The notes under the pieces were generated by a model. The model saw nothing but the letters and a program-made list of their open reading frames with translations. It had not been told where the DNA came from and did no database searches. A stretch of DNA of 64,000 nucleotides from an uncultured Opitutia bacterium. GTDB lineage: Bacteria; Verrucomicrobiota; Verrucomicrobiia; Opitutales; Opitutaceae. The position numbers and the translations under genes are program-made. Shown piece by piece: positions 17,811 to 26,432 of this stretch. The DNA is taken from contig CAIKHO010000021.1 of assembly GCA_903827245.1 (NCBI GenBank), positions 1 through 64,000 of the forward strand. The letters are read 5' to 3'. Every line of letters starts with the position of its first letter. The stretch's first letter is position 1.

Positions 17811-17890
17811 GCCTCGGATCGGCCTCGGCTTGCCTCCTATGCCACGGATCGGATCCGGAAATTTTCAGGAGACGATCCAAGAAGGGGGCA
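17811..17890 (-). repeat. Family 2 repeat, reverse partial copy
   Basis: Read on the minus strand it gives GATCGTCTCCTGAAAATTT, CCGGATCCGATCCGTGGC, AAGGAGG-like ATAGGAGGCAAGCCGAGG and GATCCGAGGC. This matches the core and inverted arm of the 10285 and 13275 copies. It begins directly after the hrpA stop codon. Confidence 0.7.
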
Positions 17891-17931
17891 GAGGGCGGGC
17901 AAAAGACCCCTCCCTGCCATTCATCCCGCTC

Positions 17932-19656
17932 TCAGCGGCTTTGTCCGCGGCCGATAAGCTTGCGCCGGCGCAGCGCGCCGGTGGCGAGCAGCGCCGTGCC
18001 AGCCAGCAGCAGGCCCCAGGTCGAGGGCTCCGGCACGGGCGTGAAATTCAGGAAGAGATTATTGCCCACCTGCGAGACGAAAAAACTGCCGGTGCCGAGG
18101 CTGTTCGCGAAGCCGGGGTTGCTTCCAAAAGAAGCCGTTGTGAGCAAAAAGGCGTTGGAATTAAACCCCGTGATTCCTCCCGTCGTGTTGGCAATCATCC
18201 ACGAATAGGACTGGGCCGGATTGAAATTGACGACCGACCCGGCAAGGTTCCCGGCCGTCACGGAATTAATGGAGATCCCAAATTGGGCCGAGTTACTGGC
18301 AGTGATGTTCAGCGCGCCGGAGATGTTCAGCAGACTCCAGTTGGCGCCCGCCGTACCAGTGGCATTGTTGATGAAAAAATAGAGCAGCCCGTTGCCCGCA
18401 AACGTGGCGCTGGGCGCCGAGAACGTACCCGGGGTGAAGGTGCTAGCACCGCTATTGAACATACCGGGAAAGAGCTTTCCGCCGCCGCCGATGGTCAGCG
18501 CCCCGGTGATGCTGTTATTGGCGATGAGCGCGCCGCCGCTGCCGATGGTCGACGGAGTGGAACTGGTGATGTTGACCGGTCCGGAACCGAGGGCCGAACC
18601 CGTGCTGTTGGTGAGGATCACCGTCCCACTGTAAATCGTCGTGCCCCCCGAATAAGTGTTCGCGTTTGGCAGGGTGATCATGCCACCCGTCAGCACCGAA
18701 ACCGCACCCGTGCCCGAGATCGCGTTGGCGAAGGCAACGTTGGCCGAACCGTCCTCATTCAGGACGAGCGTTCCATTGTCGACGATCGCACCGGCGATGG
18801 ACGAATTGCTCGTCACACCGTCACCGATCTGCAGCGTCGCACCGCTGTTGATCATCGATCCGCCCCCATAGGTGTCGGTGCCGGTGAAGATCGAGCTGCC
18901 GGTGCCCCCGATGGTAAGGCTGCCGGTGCTGCCCGAGATGACACCCTGGAACGTGTTGGCTACGGCATTGTTGATGATCAGGTTCACGCTCGAGCCCAGG
19001 CTGACGTTGCCCGCAAAGCCGCTGTTGCCGATCAGGCCGGCAATCGTCTCGTTGTAGTTTACGTCCAGCGTCGTCCCGGTCGAGAGCTTCATGGTGCTGT
19101 TCGGCGAATAGGCGCCGGCGTTGGCATCGACGATGACCGCGCCGCTCGGCCCGATGAACGTGTTGCCGGAATAGGTCTTGTTGGTGCCCGTGAACGTCAG
19201 GGTCGAGAGCTGGGTGAGCCGCACATTGCCGGTGCCGGAAATCGCGTTGGCCAGCGAGCTGTTGACCGTGAGGTTGATATTGAAGTTGCCGTTGTCGACG
19301 ATCGCGCCCGAAACCGAGCCCGAGGTGGTCGTGCTCGCCGAGCCGAACTGCAACGTGCCGCTGCTGCCGATGGTAATCCCGCCGGTGCCGGTGCCGGATC
19401 CGGTCGTGTTCGTAAGAATCAGCAAACCGCCATTGACGGTCGTGCCGCCGGTGTAGGTATTGGCCCCCGCCAGGATCTCGTTGAAGGTGGTTGCGCCGGA
19501 CTTGTTCAGCGCACCGGCACCGCTGATCACACCAGTATAGAGATCCGCCGACACCGACGCTGAGCTTATGGTCAGGGTTGCCCCGCTTCCGATCGCCACG
19601 CCGACCGAGCTGGTACCCGTCAGGCCGGCGATGCTCTCGTTGCTGTTAACATTCAC
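17932..19656 (-). CDS. Beta-strand-repeat PEP-CTERM protein, 3' part (after frameshift)
   Basis: A 574-residue frame continuing the same repeat protein as 19653-21902 but in another frame. Repeats of the autotransporter-associated beta-strand type run to about residue 370 (units such as NKTYSGNTFIGPSGAVI, NTYTGGTTVNGG, GAIVDNGNFN). A non-repetitive region follows. The end is a textbook PEP-CTERM sorting tag: VPEPSTWGLLLAGTALL plus a basic RRRK tail. Such proteins are processed by exosortase, which is not in this window. In-frame coding sense extends upstream of the first start codon to about 19725, so this is not an independent gene. Confidence 0.8.
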   Translation of the reverse strand: MNVNSNESIAGLTGTSSVGVAIGSGATLTISSASVSADLYTGVISGAGALNKSGATTFNEILAGANTYTGGTTVNGGLLILTNTTGSGTGTGGITIGSSGTLQFGSASTTTSGSVSGAIVDNGNFNINLTVNSSLANAISGTGNVRLTQLSTLTFTGTNKTYSGNTFIGPSGAVIVDANAGAYSPNSTMKLSTGTTLDVNYNETIAGLIGNSGFAGNVSLGSSVNLIINNAVANTFQGVISGSTGSLTIGGTGSSIFTGTDTYGGGSMINSGATLQIGDGVTSNSSIAGAIVDNGTLVLNEDGSANVAFANAISGTGAVSVLTGGMITLPNANTYSGGTTIYSGTVILTNSTGSALGSGPVNITSSTPSTIGSGGALIANNSITGALTIGGGGKLFPGMFNSGASTFTPGTFSAPSATFAGNGLLYFFINNATGTAGANWSLLNISGALNITASNSAQFGISINSVTAGNLAGSVVNFNPAQSYSWMIANTTGGITGFNSNAFLLTTASFGSNPGFANSLGTGSFFVSQVGNNLFLNFTPVPEPSTWGLLLAGTALLATGALRRRKLIGRGQSR

Positions 19657-21902
19657 GCCGCCGGTGGACGAAAGGGCGATGATGCTGTTGGGTGAAAAGT
19701 CGCCGCTGACGGTGTCGGGATCGTGCCGGCACTGACGTTGGTCTGGCCGGAATAGGTCTTGTTCGCCCCGGAGAAGGTGAGTGTACCCGTTCCGACGACG
19801 TTCAGAATTCCCGTGCCGGAAACCGTATTGCCGAGGCTCGTATTGCCGGCGAGATTGAACCCAAGAGTGCCGTTATCGATAATGCTGCCGGTGACAGAGC
19901 CGTTGTTCGTGCCGTCACCCAGCTGGAGCACGCCGGCCGTGTTGATGGTCGTGCCACCGGTGTAGGAATTGGCGCCCACGAAGATTTCCTTGCCGCCCGC
20001 GCTGCTCACCGCCACCGAACCGGAGCCGGTGATGACACCCTGATACTCGTCGGTGAAACCCGCGGTATTCAGGGTCAGCCCGGCACCCGTAGCGATCGTG
20101 ACCGTCCCGCCCGCGTTGCTGTAGCCGATCAAGCCGAAGATGGTTTCATTGAATCCGACCTGCAGGTTGGCGCCACTCGCCACGGCCATGGTGCTGCCCG
20201 AGGAAAACGCGCCGGCGTTTCCGTCCGCCAGCGTGGCGCCGGACAATACGTTGGTGAATCCGGAATAGGTCTTGTTCGTGCCCGAAAATGTAATGGTCCC
20301 GGTCTGGGCGTCGGTGACACCGCCCGTGCCGGAGACTGTATTGCCGAAGGTGACGGCGTTGGTGCGGTTGAACTGGATGCTGCCGTTGTCGACAATGGCA
20401 CCCGAGACCGACCCGGTGGTGCTGCCGCCGGTGGTGCCGATGGCGAGGGTGCCGCCGATATTGACGTTGACGGTGCCGGTGCCGGTCGCCGAGCCGGAGG
20501 AGTTGGCCGCGTAGAGGGTGCCGCCGCTGTTGATCGTCGTGCCGCCGCTGTAGGTGTTGCTGCTGCCCGTGATCGTGGCGTTCCCGCCATTGATCACGGT
20601 CACCACGCCGGTGCCAGTGATCGCGTTGCCGAAGGTGCTCGTTTCGGCGAAGCTGAGGATGCCGTTGTCCGTAACACTGCCGGCAATCGCGCCATTGGTG
20701 CCGGCGCCGACAGCACCGATCTGAAGGGTGGCGCCATTGCTGATCGTGACGCCGCCCGAACCGGTCGCGGAGCCGCTGGCGTTATTCACGACCAAGGTGC
20801 CGGAGCTGACTGTCGTGCCGCCGGAATAGCTGTTGCTGGTGCCATTCAAGGTCATGGTGCCGGTGCCCCCGGTGACCAGAGCGCCTGAGCCGTTGATGAC
20901 GCCTGAGAAAGGACCCGCGATGCCGGTGGTGTTGACGGTCAGGGCCGTGCCGGAGGCAAGACTCACGGTACCGCCGCCGCCACCGTTTTGCAGGCCGGCG
21001 ATCGTCTCGTTGGAATTCACCGAGAGCGTGCCATTGGTTCCCACCAACACCGCGCTGTTCGATGAAAAGGAAGCCCCCGAGACGCCATCGGCCAGCGTGC
21101 CGTTGTTGACCGAGGTAAGGCCGCTGTACGAATTGCTGCCGGTCAGGGTGAGGGTGGCCGTGTTGCTGCCCCCGTAAGTCACGCTGCCGGTGCCGGAGAT
21201 GTTTCCTCCATAAGTCTGGCTCGCTCCCGCGCCGGAGAAGAAAGAGAGCGTGCCGCTGTCGGCGACGTTACCGCTGATCATTGCGGTGGTGGAAATGCCA
21301 TTGCCCACCGTGAAGGTGCCGGTGGTGATCGTCGTGCTGCCCGAGGTGCGGCTGTCAACCCCGGCAAATTGCAGCGGTTGGATGCCGTTGTTGGTGATGG
21401 TCAGGTTGCCCGCGCCAGAAAGAGTCCCGTTCATCAGCAGGCCGGCGCCGGCAGTGACGGTGTTGGTCACGGTGATGTTGCCGTTCATGACCACAGGCAC
21501 GTTGATCAAAATACTCGTGGTACCGGATGTGTTATTGGTCACCCCCGACGCTCCGCCGCCAGTGAACGCGATCGCAGAACCGCTGCCGGTATTGATGCCG
21601 TAACCCTGGTTGCCGCTGAAAGTGATCGAGTTCAGCAGAATACTAGCGTCGAGATTTACCAAAGGCTGGGCCGCGGTTCCGAAAATAACGTCGGAATTTG
21701 CCGTGGGCGCTATTCCTCCCTGCCAGTTGCCGTTCTCCGACGCGTTGTGGTTGGAGCCGCTGGCATCCGTCCACGTGAACTGCGCCCGCAGGGAAATCGC
21801 ACCGGCCGAAGCCGAAAGAATCACCAACGCAACTGTGCGCAGGTTCTTCCAAACACCAAGTTCACTCATTCGCAGCAAAACGAAAGGGGTACGGTTTCGC
21901 AT
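19653..21902 (-). CDS. Beta-strand-repeat PEP-CTERM protein, 5' part (before frameshift)
   Basis: 749 residues: signal peptide (ALVILSASAGAISLRAQ, cleavage near residue 40), then FTWTDASGSNHNASENGNW and many autotransporter-associated beta-strand repeats (SYSGLTSVNNGTLADG, NTYSGGTTINSGGTLY, NKTYSGFTNVLSGATLADG). The end, after SGQTNVSAGTI, runs into nonsense (PTPSAATFHP...). The expected continuation (DTVSGDFSPNSIIALSS) lies in another frame at about 19725. Together the two parts would make one exported protein of about 1323 residues. A second possible start is the ATG at 21869. Confidence 0.8.
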   Translation of the reverse strand: MRNRTPFVLLRMSELGVWKNLRTVALVILSASAGAISLRAQFTWTDASGSNHNASENGNWQGGIAPTANSDVIFGTAAQPLVNLDASILLNSITFSGNQGYGINTGSGSAIAFTGGGASGVTNNTSGTTSILINVPVVMNGNITVTNTVTAGAGLLMNGTLSGAGNLTITNNGIQPLQFAGVDSRTSGSTTITTGTFTVGNGISTTAMISGNVADSGTLSFFSGAGASQTYGGNISGTGSVTYGGSNTATLTLTGSNSYSGLTSVNNGTLADGVSGASFSSNSAVLVGTNGTLSVNSNETIAGLQNGGGGGTVSLASGTALTVNTTGIAGPFSGVINGSGALVTGGTGTMTLNGTSNSYSGGTTVSSGTLVVNNASGSATGSGGVTISNGATLQIGAVGAGTNGAIAGSVTDNGILSFAETSTFGNAITGTGVVTVINGGNATITGSSNTYSGGTTINSGGTLYAANSSGSATGTGTVNVNIGGTLAIGTTGGSTTGSVSGAIVDNGSIQFNRTNAVTFGNTVSGTGGVTDAQTGTITFSGTNKTYSGFTNVLSGATLADGNAGAFSSGSTMAVASGANLQVGFNETIFGLIGYSNAGGTVTIATGAGLTLNTAGFTDEYQGVITGSGSVAVSSAGGKEIFVGANSYTGGTTINTAGVLQLGDGTNNGSVTGSIIDNGTLGFNLAGNTSLGNTVSGTGILNVVGTGTLTFSGANKTYSGQTNVSAGTIPTPSAATFHPTASSPFRPPAA

Positions 21903-22022
21903 ATGAAGCTAGGGACTTATCCCCAACCTGACAGAAACCTGACGGACAACAAGTGAATTGCATTAAGCCATGCCTAACAGGGATATCTAGTACCTGATTG
22001 GTCCCAAAATTCCTCGATCAAG

Positions 22023-22040
22023 GGAAGTTAGGTAACTTCC
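22023..22040. repeat. Perfect palindrome GGAAGTTA-GG-TAACTTCC
   Basis: 8-bp perfect arms with a 2-base centre in the 226-base gap between the repeat-protein start and the end of the PAP2 gene. There is no T-run. It could be an operator for the repeat-protein gene, whose start is about 120 bases away, but nothing else shows this. Confidence 0.4.
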
Positions 22041-22128
22041 GGACTAGGTCTTCTTGCAACTCCAGGACGCTCGGTGAGAACGAAGCCGCAGCCTGAAATC
22101 CGCGACCACTTGTGGCTGACTCTATAAA

Positions 22129-22779
22129 TCACACGTTGCGCGGTGCGAGCGCCGCACCGGCCAAACCAAGCGCCGCACCGCCAAGCACGTCGAGCGCCAC
22201 GTGCTGCTTGGTCGCCAGCGTGGAATAGACGATGCCCGCGCACCAGATCCAGCTCAGGCTCCGCGCCAGACCGCGGTCACCCATTTGCCGCAGGCGGCGG
22301 TGCAGCAACAACGCGCAGAAAACCGCGAACGCGACATGCAGGGAGGGACAGGCATTGCCGGTCCCGTCGACCGTCTTGAGGTGGGAAAATCCTGGGTGAA
22401 TCCTCCAGTCGACATCCAGCGACGACACGGCGGTTGGCCAGAAGAAGAAGACCGCGAACCCCAAGAGACAGAGCACACCGGCCGTTCGATAGAAGGCGAC
22501 GATCTCGCGCCGCTCAATCATCAGCCCCGGCACCAGCGGGACGTAGATCCACAGCGATACATAGAGCAGCAGTGCGCCGGGCCGGAAGGCAATCCACCGG
22601 TCGATCGCTGTGACCGGCATCAGGGTCACGGGAAAAACCGGGAATTTCAGCAGCAGGAAATAGCCGGCGAAGAAGGCCACGCCGAAAAGCGCGAGAGCGG
22701 CGAGCTTCAACCCGGCCAAGGCTTTCAACCGTGGACCCGCCGGATCCCGCCAGGCTGCTTCGTGGGTGCGTAGGGCCAT
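22129..22779 (-). CDS. PAP2-superfamily membrane phosphatase
   Basis: 216 residues from the ATG at 22779. A longer frame up to 22878 runs into a palindromic repeat, so the shorter start is preferred. Five to six transmembrane helices. C-terminal PAP2 motifs are present: CPSLHVAFAVF (motif 2, PSLH) and STLATKQHVALDVLGG (motif 3, H....D). The N-terminal motif 1 is weak (DRWIAFRPGALLLY). This is closest to the inositolphosphotransferase/lipid-phosphatase-like branch, acting on phospholipid or polyprenyl phosphate at the periplasmic face. Substrate unknown. Confidence 0.82.
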   Translation of the reverse strand: MALRTHEAAWRDPAGPRLKALAGLKLAALALFGVAFFAGYFLLLKFPVFPVTLMPVTAIDRWIAFRPGALLLYVSLWIYVPLVPGLMIERREIVAFYRTAGVLCLLGFAVFFFWPTAVSSLDVDWRIHPGFSHLKTVDGTGNACPSLHVAFAVFCALLLHRRLRQMGDRGLARSLSWIWCAGIVYSTLATKQHVALDVLGGAALGLAGAALAPRNV

Positions 22780-22841
22780 GCAGGTTCGGCCGAACCTGCG
22801 GGCTGCGGGGAGGAAAGGCAAAGGAAGAAGGCGCCGGATTA

Positions 22842-22966
22842 TTTTCGCGCAGAGGCACGGAGGCGCTGAGGAAGTCAAAAAGCCAGATCAGGAGGCCGCA
22901 GCAAAAAGCATCCGGCGCTGGATCTTATCTGCTCTCGCTTTGCGGTTCTGCGCCTCTGTGCGAAAT
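22842..22966. repeat. Family 4 inverted repeat (TTTCGCGCAGAGGC...)
   Basis: The left arm TTTCGCGCAGAGGCACGGAG faces the right arm CTCTGTGCGAAA (with TTGCGGTTCTGCGCCTCTG). The same design occurs at 25410-25501 and 32691-32863. It fills the gap between the PAP2 and cytochrome genes. Confidence 0.7.
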
Positions 22967-22985
22967 CCCTCTTTCTTGCCGCCTC

Positions 22986-24776
22986 TTAATTTTTGCCGTC
23001 CGCCTCGTACCAATCGCCGCGCAGCCAGTCGGCAATGAGCCCGATCTCCTGCTCGGTGAGCTGCTTTTCCGCGCCAAACGCGGGCATGCGGTCGTTGCGC
23101 GGGCCGTAAAAGCGCTCGTGAGCGGGATTGGAAATGAATGACGTCAGCCACTCGCGTGAGCCGTAGCCCGTCAGGCTGGGTCCTTCCCCTCCGTCGTTCG
23201 CCTCGCGGTATTGGTGGCAGGTCGTGCAATTCATGGCGTCGCTCGCGATCTGCTTGCGTCCGTCGGCGACGATCGCCGCGTCGCGGGCATCAAATTCCGC
23301 CTGCGCTTTCAATCCCGCCTCGGCGGACAGCGCGATGATGGCTTTCCCGAGCTGTTCCCGGTCCGCTGCGGAGAAATTCGGGACCTCCTCCTTCACGAAC
23401 TTCACCATCTTGCCGTCCTTGTGCTTGCTGCCGCCGAAATAATGCGGGCTGTCCACCTGCCTGGCGTCGAACAATCCCGTCAGCCACTCGCGGCTGGCAA
23501 ATCCCTTCAGGTCGGACGCGGACGGCGGATCCTTCGGCTGGCCGCCGAGCGCGTCGTCCCCGCCGAAACGGTGGCAGCTGGCGCAGTTCCGGGCAAAAAG
23601 CTTGGGCCCCTGGGTCAGCGGATCGCCGCGCAGGAGCGTGACGGCCCCCGTCACGGGAATGCCCGTGGGCGCCTGGGCCAGCGCCACGACGCGCTCGGCC
23701 TCGCGCTCGGCGGTCCGGACGGCGGCGAGGTAATCGGGATTGCCCCGGTCCTCATTGACCGCGAGCCAGGTCAGCAGCGCCACGCCGGCGAGCATCGCCC
23801 AGAGGAAACCGACGTTGAAGCGGTGGCCGAGCTTCCATTTGCCCAGGACCGGCAGCGCCGCCAGCACGAGCAGCAGCAGCGTGGGCAGCACGATCGCGCC
23901 CCAGATCTCGGTGCCGCCGGGGAAATATTTCAGGAGCTGGAAGAGGAAGAGAAAATACCACTCGGGTCGTGCGGCGGAAAACTGCTCGGAGGGATCCGCG
24001 GGCGCGCCGAGCTCGGCGCCGTGGTAGCGCACGACGAAAAACAGCACCGCCGCCAGCACAGCCAGGCACGCCACGGCGTCACAGAACACCTGGTCCGGCC
24101 AGAAGGCGGCATCGGGCTTCTTCTTCGGCAGCTTCGGCGTGAGCCCGTGGCGGCGGAAGAGATAGATGTGGGCGACGATGAACGCGATGATCGCTCCCGG
24201 GATCACGCCCGCGTGCAGGGCGAAGAAACGCGTGAGTGTGGGATGGCCGTAGTCGCTGCCGCCGATGACAATCTGCTGCAGGGACGGACCGATGACCGGA
24301 GTGATCGCGGCGATGTTCGTCGCGACCTTCGTCGCCCAGTAGCCCTTCTGGTCCCACGGCAGCAGGTATCCCGTGAGCGAAAGCGAGAGCACGAGCAGGA
24401 GCAGCACGACGCCGAACCAGAAGTTGACCTCGCGCGGGGCCTTGTAGGCACCGTCGATCACCACCTGCATGAGATGCAGCACCAGCAGCACGGTCATCGC
24501 CTGCGCCGTGTAATGGTGAAGACCGCGCAGAAACCAGCCGCCCCACATCTCGTGCTGGATGAAATAGACGCTCTCCCACGCCGTCTGCGAGCTGGGGCTG
24601 TAGGCCAGCCACAGGAAAAGGCCGGTGATGACCTGGACGGCGAAGCAGAACGTCAGCGTGCTGCCCCAGACGTAGCGCCAGCGCGCGCCGCCAGGCACGT
24701 TTTCAAACAGCGACTCATGCAGCAGCTTCTTGTAGCCCGTGCGGTGGTCCAGCCAGTCGAGCATCGCTTTCATCAA
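22986..24776 (-). CDS. Cytochrome b fused to two cytochrome c domains (bc complex)
   Basis: 596 residues. Residues 1-220 are cytochrome b with paired haem histidines (LRGLHHYTAQ, LLVLHLMQVV and later FFALHAGVIPG, AFIVAHIYLFRRHG), followed by subunit-IV-like ARPEWYFLFLFQLLKYFPG and helices to about 360. The C-terminal part carries two c-haem motifs, CASCH (about 397) and CTTCH (about 525), with Met ligands likely in the M-rich loops (RMPAFG). It oxidises quinol and passes electrons through the Rieske protein and haems c. Its ATG overlaps the Rieske gene stop (ATGA). Confidence 0.92.
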   Translation of the reverse strand: MMKAMLDWLDHRTGYKKLLHESLFENVPGGARWRYVWGSTLTFCFAVQVITGLFLWLAYSPSSQTAWESVYFIQHEMWGGWFLRGLHHYTAQAMTVLLVLHLMQVVIDGAYKAPREVNFWFGVVLLLLVLSLSLTGYLLPWDQKGYWATKVATNIAAITPVIGPSLQQIVIGGSDYGHPTLTRFFALHAGVIPGAIIAFIVAHIYLFRRHGLTPKLPKKKPDAAFWPDQVFCDAVACLAVLAAVLFFVVRYHGAELGAPADPSEQFSAARPEWYFLFLFQLLKYFPGGTEIWGAIVLPTLLLLVLAALPVLGKWKLGHRFNVGFLWAMLAGVALLTWLAVNEDRGNPDYLAAVRTAEREAERVVALAQAPTGIPVTGAVTLLRGDPLTQGPKLFARNCASCHRFGGDDALGGQPKDPPSASDLKGFASREWLTGLFDARQVDSPHYFGGSKHKDGKMVKFVKEEVPNFSAADREQLGKAIIALSAEAGLKAQAEFDARDAAIVADGRKQIASDAMNCTTCHQYREANDGGEGPSLTGYGSREWLTSFISNPAHERFYGPRNDRMPAFGAEKQLTEQEIGLIADWLRGDWYEADGKN

Positions 24777-25318
24777 ACGCGGACCTGCTCCTTCACGCCG
24801 GCGCGGTAGTTCTGGAAGTTCACCCAGATCTCATCGCCGTTGCGGATCTCGGCCGTGAGCTCGTCCAGCGCGCGCGGGCTGGGGCTCTTGGGATCGAGGA
24901 CCTTTCCGTCCAGCGCGAACGTGCTGTCGTGGCAGGGACAGTGATAGTGGTTTTTCGCCGCCTGAAAATCGACGAAGCAGCCGGCATGCGGGCACACGAC
25001 GTTGAAGGCCCGCACCTCCTTGTCGCTGATGCGCCACAGGTAGACCGCGCCGACAGGTACGTTCGGGGTGCGCGTCCAGGCGTCGACCTTGGTCGCCAGC
25101 ACGGGAAACTTGCGCGGCTCGCCCGTCTCCGGGAGCGCCTTCAGCGAGGCGACCCGCACGGCGCCGGTAGTGGCGGCCTTGCGCCGGAGCGGGTTGAGGA
25201 GAACCAGCAGCCCCGAGACGGCCGGCACCAGCATCGTAACCGCGCCGATGGCAATCGCGCCGGCCTTAACGAAGAAATTGCGCCGGGAGTTCTGCGGATG
25301 CGGGTGGGATTTGGCCAT
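24773..25318 (-). CDS. Rieske iron-sulfur protein of the bc complex
   Basis: 181 residues from the ATG at 25318. The N-terminus has a Tat-like anchor (SRRNFFVKAGAIAIGAVTMLV). Two cluster-binding loops are present: CPHAGC (about 129-134) and CPCHDS (about 150-155), each giving one Cys and one His to the 2Fe-2S centre. It is the first gene of a two-gene operon and overlaps the cytochrome b-c-c gene by 4 bases. Electrons from quinol pass through it to the c haems. Confidence 0.93.
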   Translation of the reverse strand: MAKSHPHPQNSRRNFFVKAGAIAIGAVTMLVPAVSGLLVLLNPLRRKAATTGAVRVASLKALPETGEPRKFPVLATKVDAWTRTPNVPVGAVYLWRISDKEVRAFNVVCPHAGCFVDFQAAKNHYHCPCHDSTFALDGKVLDPKSPSPRALDELTAEIRNGDEIWVNFQNYRAGVKEQVRV

Positions 25319-25409
25319 GCGAGGAGGAGGCAGGAAACAGGAAGGGGGTTGCGGAAGGATGACGGATAAGCCGGGAAATCGTTTCAAACCCGAAATCCAA
25401 GGAATGCTG

Positions 25410-25501
25410 TTTTCGTGCAGAGGCACAGAGACGCGACGGGGACGTCGCGTCTCCAACTGTCCCATGTAACACTCCGCCCCACTCTGCGTCTCGCGCGAAA
25501 A
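25410..25501. repeat. Family 4 inverted repeat with inner hairpin
   Basis: The left end TTTTCGTGCAGAGGCACAGAG and right end CTCTGCGTCTCGCGCGAAA are related inverted arms. Inside, GAGACGCGAC (25428-25437) and GTCGCGTCTC (25444-25453) form a perfect 10-bp stem. It occupies the gap between the Rieske and DUF4202 genes. Confidence 0.65.
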
Positions 25502-25519
25502 TATTTCCATGCGGCGTGC

Positions 25520-26101
25520 CTAGGAGGCGATCGCCTCCTGCACGAGCCCCGCGATGCCGGGCGGCAGCGCGAGGCCGCCGGCGAGCTGCTGGGCGGCGGG
25601 GCTCATCTTCCGCCAGGTCTTCCGGATGATATCCACGAATTTTTCGCGCGGGTACCCGGCATGCTGGGCGGCAAAGGCGCCGATCTCGTTTTCCAGGAAA
25701 ACCAGGCAGGCGGCATCCTCGAGCGCCTGCGTGCCGGGATTGGTTTTCAGGCCGGTCTTCGAGACCCATACCGCCACCTCGGCCGCCTCGGCGGGGGACA
25801 CGCCGGCGGCGAGCAGGAGTTCACGGGCCCGCTCGGCCTGCTTCACGTAGAGCGATCGGCGCCAGGCGTGGTAGCCGGGCTTGTCCATGGCGAACGACGC
25901 CCGCGGCACCGACCAGCGCTCAAGATGCTGGCAGCGCGCGGCCAGTCGCAGAAGCGGGGTTGCATCCGGCACAAGGCGCGCCACCCACGCCTCGATGCCA
26001 TCGGCATAGACCAATTCGGCGGGCCGGCCGTCTGCCGCGCGGTGCGGATCAGCCGCGTGGGCGGCATCAATCAGTTCCCGGGCGCGGGTGTAGAAATCCA
26101 T
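25520..26101 (-). CDS. DUF4202 domain protein
   Basis: 193 residues from the ATG at 26101. It matches DUF4202 along its length: ELVYADGIEAWVARLVPDATPLLRLAARCQHLERWSVPR (His-rich helical core), PGYHAWRR, LKTNPGTQALEDAACLVFLENEIGAF, and IIRKTWRKMSPAAQQLA. Soluble and all helical; its function is unknown. It is on the same strand as the Rieske/cytochrome operon, but a 200-base repeat-filled gap argues for separate transcription. The longer frame upstream runs into a palindromic repeat and is not used. Confidence 0.85.
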   Translation of the reverse strand: MDFYTRARELIDAAHAADPHRAADGRPAELVYADGIEAWVARLVPDATPLLRLAARCQHLERWSVPRASFAMDKPGYHAWRRSLYVKQAERARELLLAAGVSPAEAAEVAVWVSKTGLKTNPGTQALEDAACLVFLENEIGAFAAQHAGYPREKFVDIIRKTWRKMSPAAQQLAGGLALPPGIAGLVQEAIAS

Positions 26102-26164
26102 GGCGCCCGATTGCAAGACCTCGCAGCTCGCACGGCAAGCCGCGGAACGGGTCGTCGCCCAGGA

Positions 26165-26210
26165 GGTGGAGTGGGTTGACCTCAACGCGCTGGATCGCGG
26201 CGGCTGCGTT
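26165..26210 (+). repeat. Family 1 palindromic repeat, half copy
   Basis: GGTGGAGTGGGTTGACCTCAACGCGCTGGATCGCGGCGGC matches the left half of the 33412-33486 element in the same orientation. The right half is missing. Confidence 0.7.
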
Positions 26211-26230
26211 CCATTGCATCGGTGCCTGAA

Positions 26231-26251
26231 GTCGGGCTTCTCCAGCCCGAC
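26231..26251. repeat. Perfect hairpin GTCGGGCT / AGCCCGAC
   Basis: 8-bp arms with a 5-base loop, one of four different palindromes packed between the DUF4202 and DUF3592 genes. It has no T-run. Confidence 0.55.
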
Positions 26252-26269
26252 CCCGAATCCCACGGAAAG

Positions 26270-26346
26270 TTTGACCACTGATTACACCAATGGGCACGGA
26301 TAACGCATGCGACTATCTCTGCCATTGGTGCAATCAGTGGCCAAAA
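26270..26346. repeat. Inverted repeat TTGACCACTGATT...AATCAGTGGCCAAA
   Basis: The arms TGACCACTGATTACACCAATGG and CCATTGGTGCAATCAGTGG pair with few mismatches around a 25-base centre. Non-coding. Confidence 0.65.
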
Positions 26347-26362
26347 TCCGACTGTGCCCGAA

Positions 26363-26381
26363 GGCGGGTCAAAGACCCGCC
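26363..26381. repeat. Hairpin GGCGGGTC-AAA-GACCCGCC
   Basis: Perfect 8-bp arms with an AAA loop, 50 bases upstream of the DUF3592 start. A degenerate relative (GGCGGGCAAAAGACCCCTCCCTGCC) sits at about 17896-17920. Confidence 0.6.
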
Positions 26382-26432
26382 CTGCCCTCCAATAATTCTT
26401 CCTTCCTCCTTCGTAATGGTCAGATTGTCCCC

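Noticed and set aside
17932-21902. Regularly spaced short repeats that might suggest a CRISPR array
   Set aside because: The periodicity is in the protein (NTYSGGTT-type units), in an open frame with variable spacing and no exact repeat DNA.
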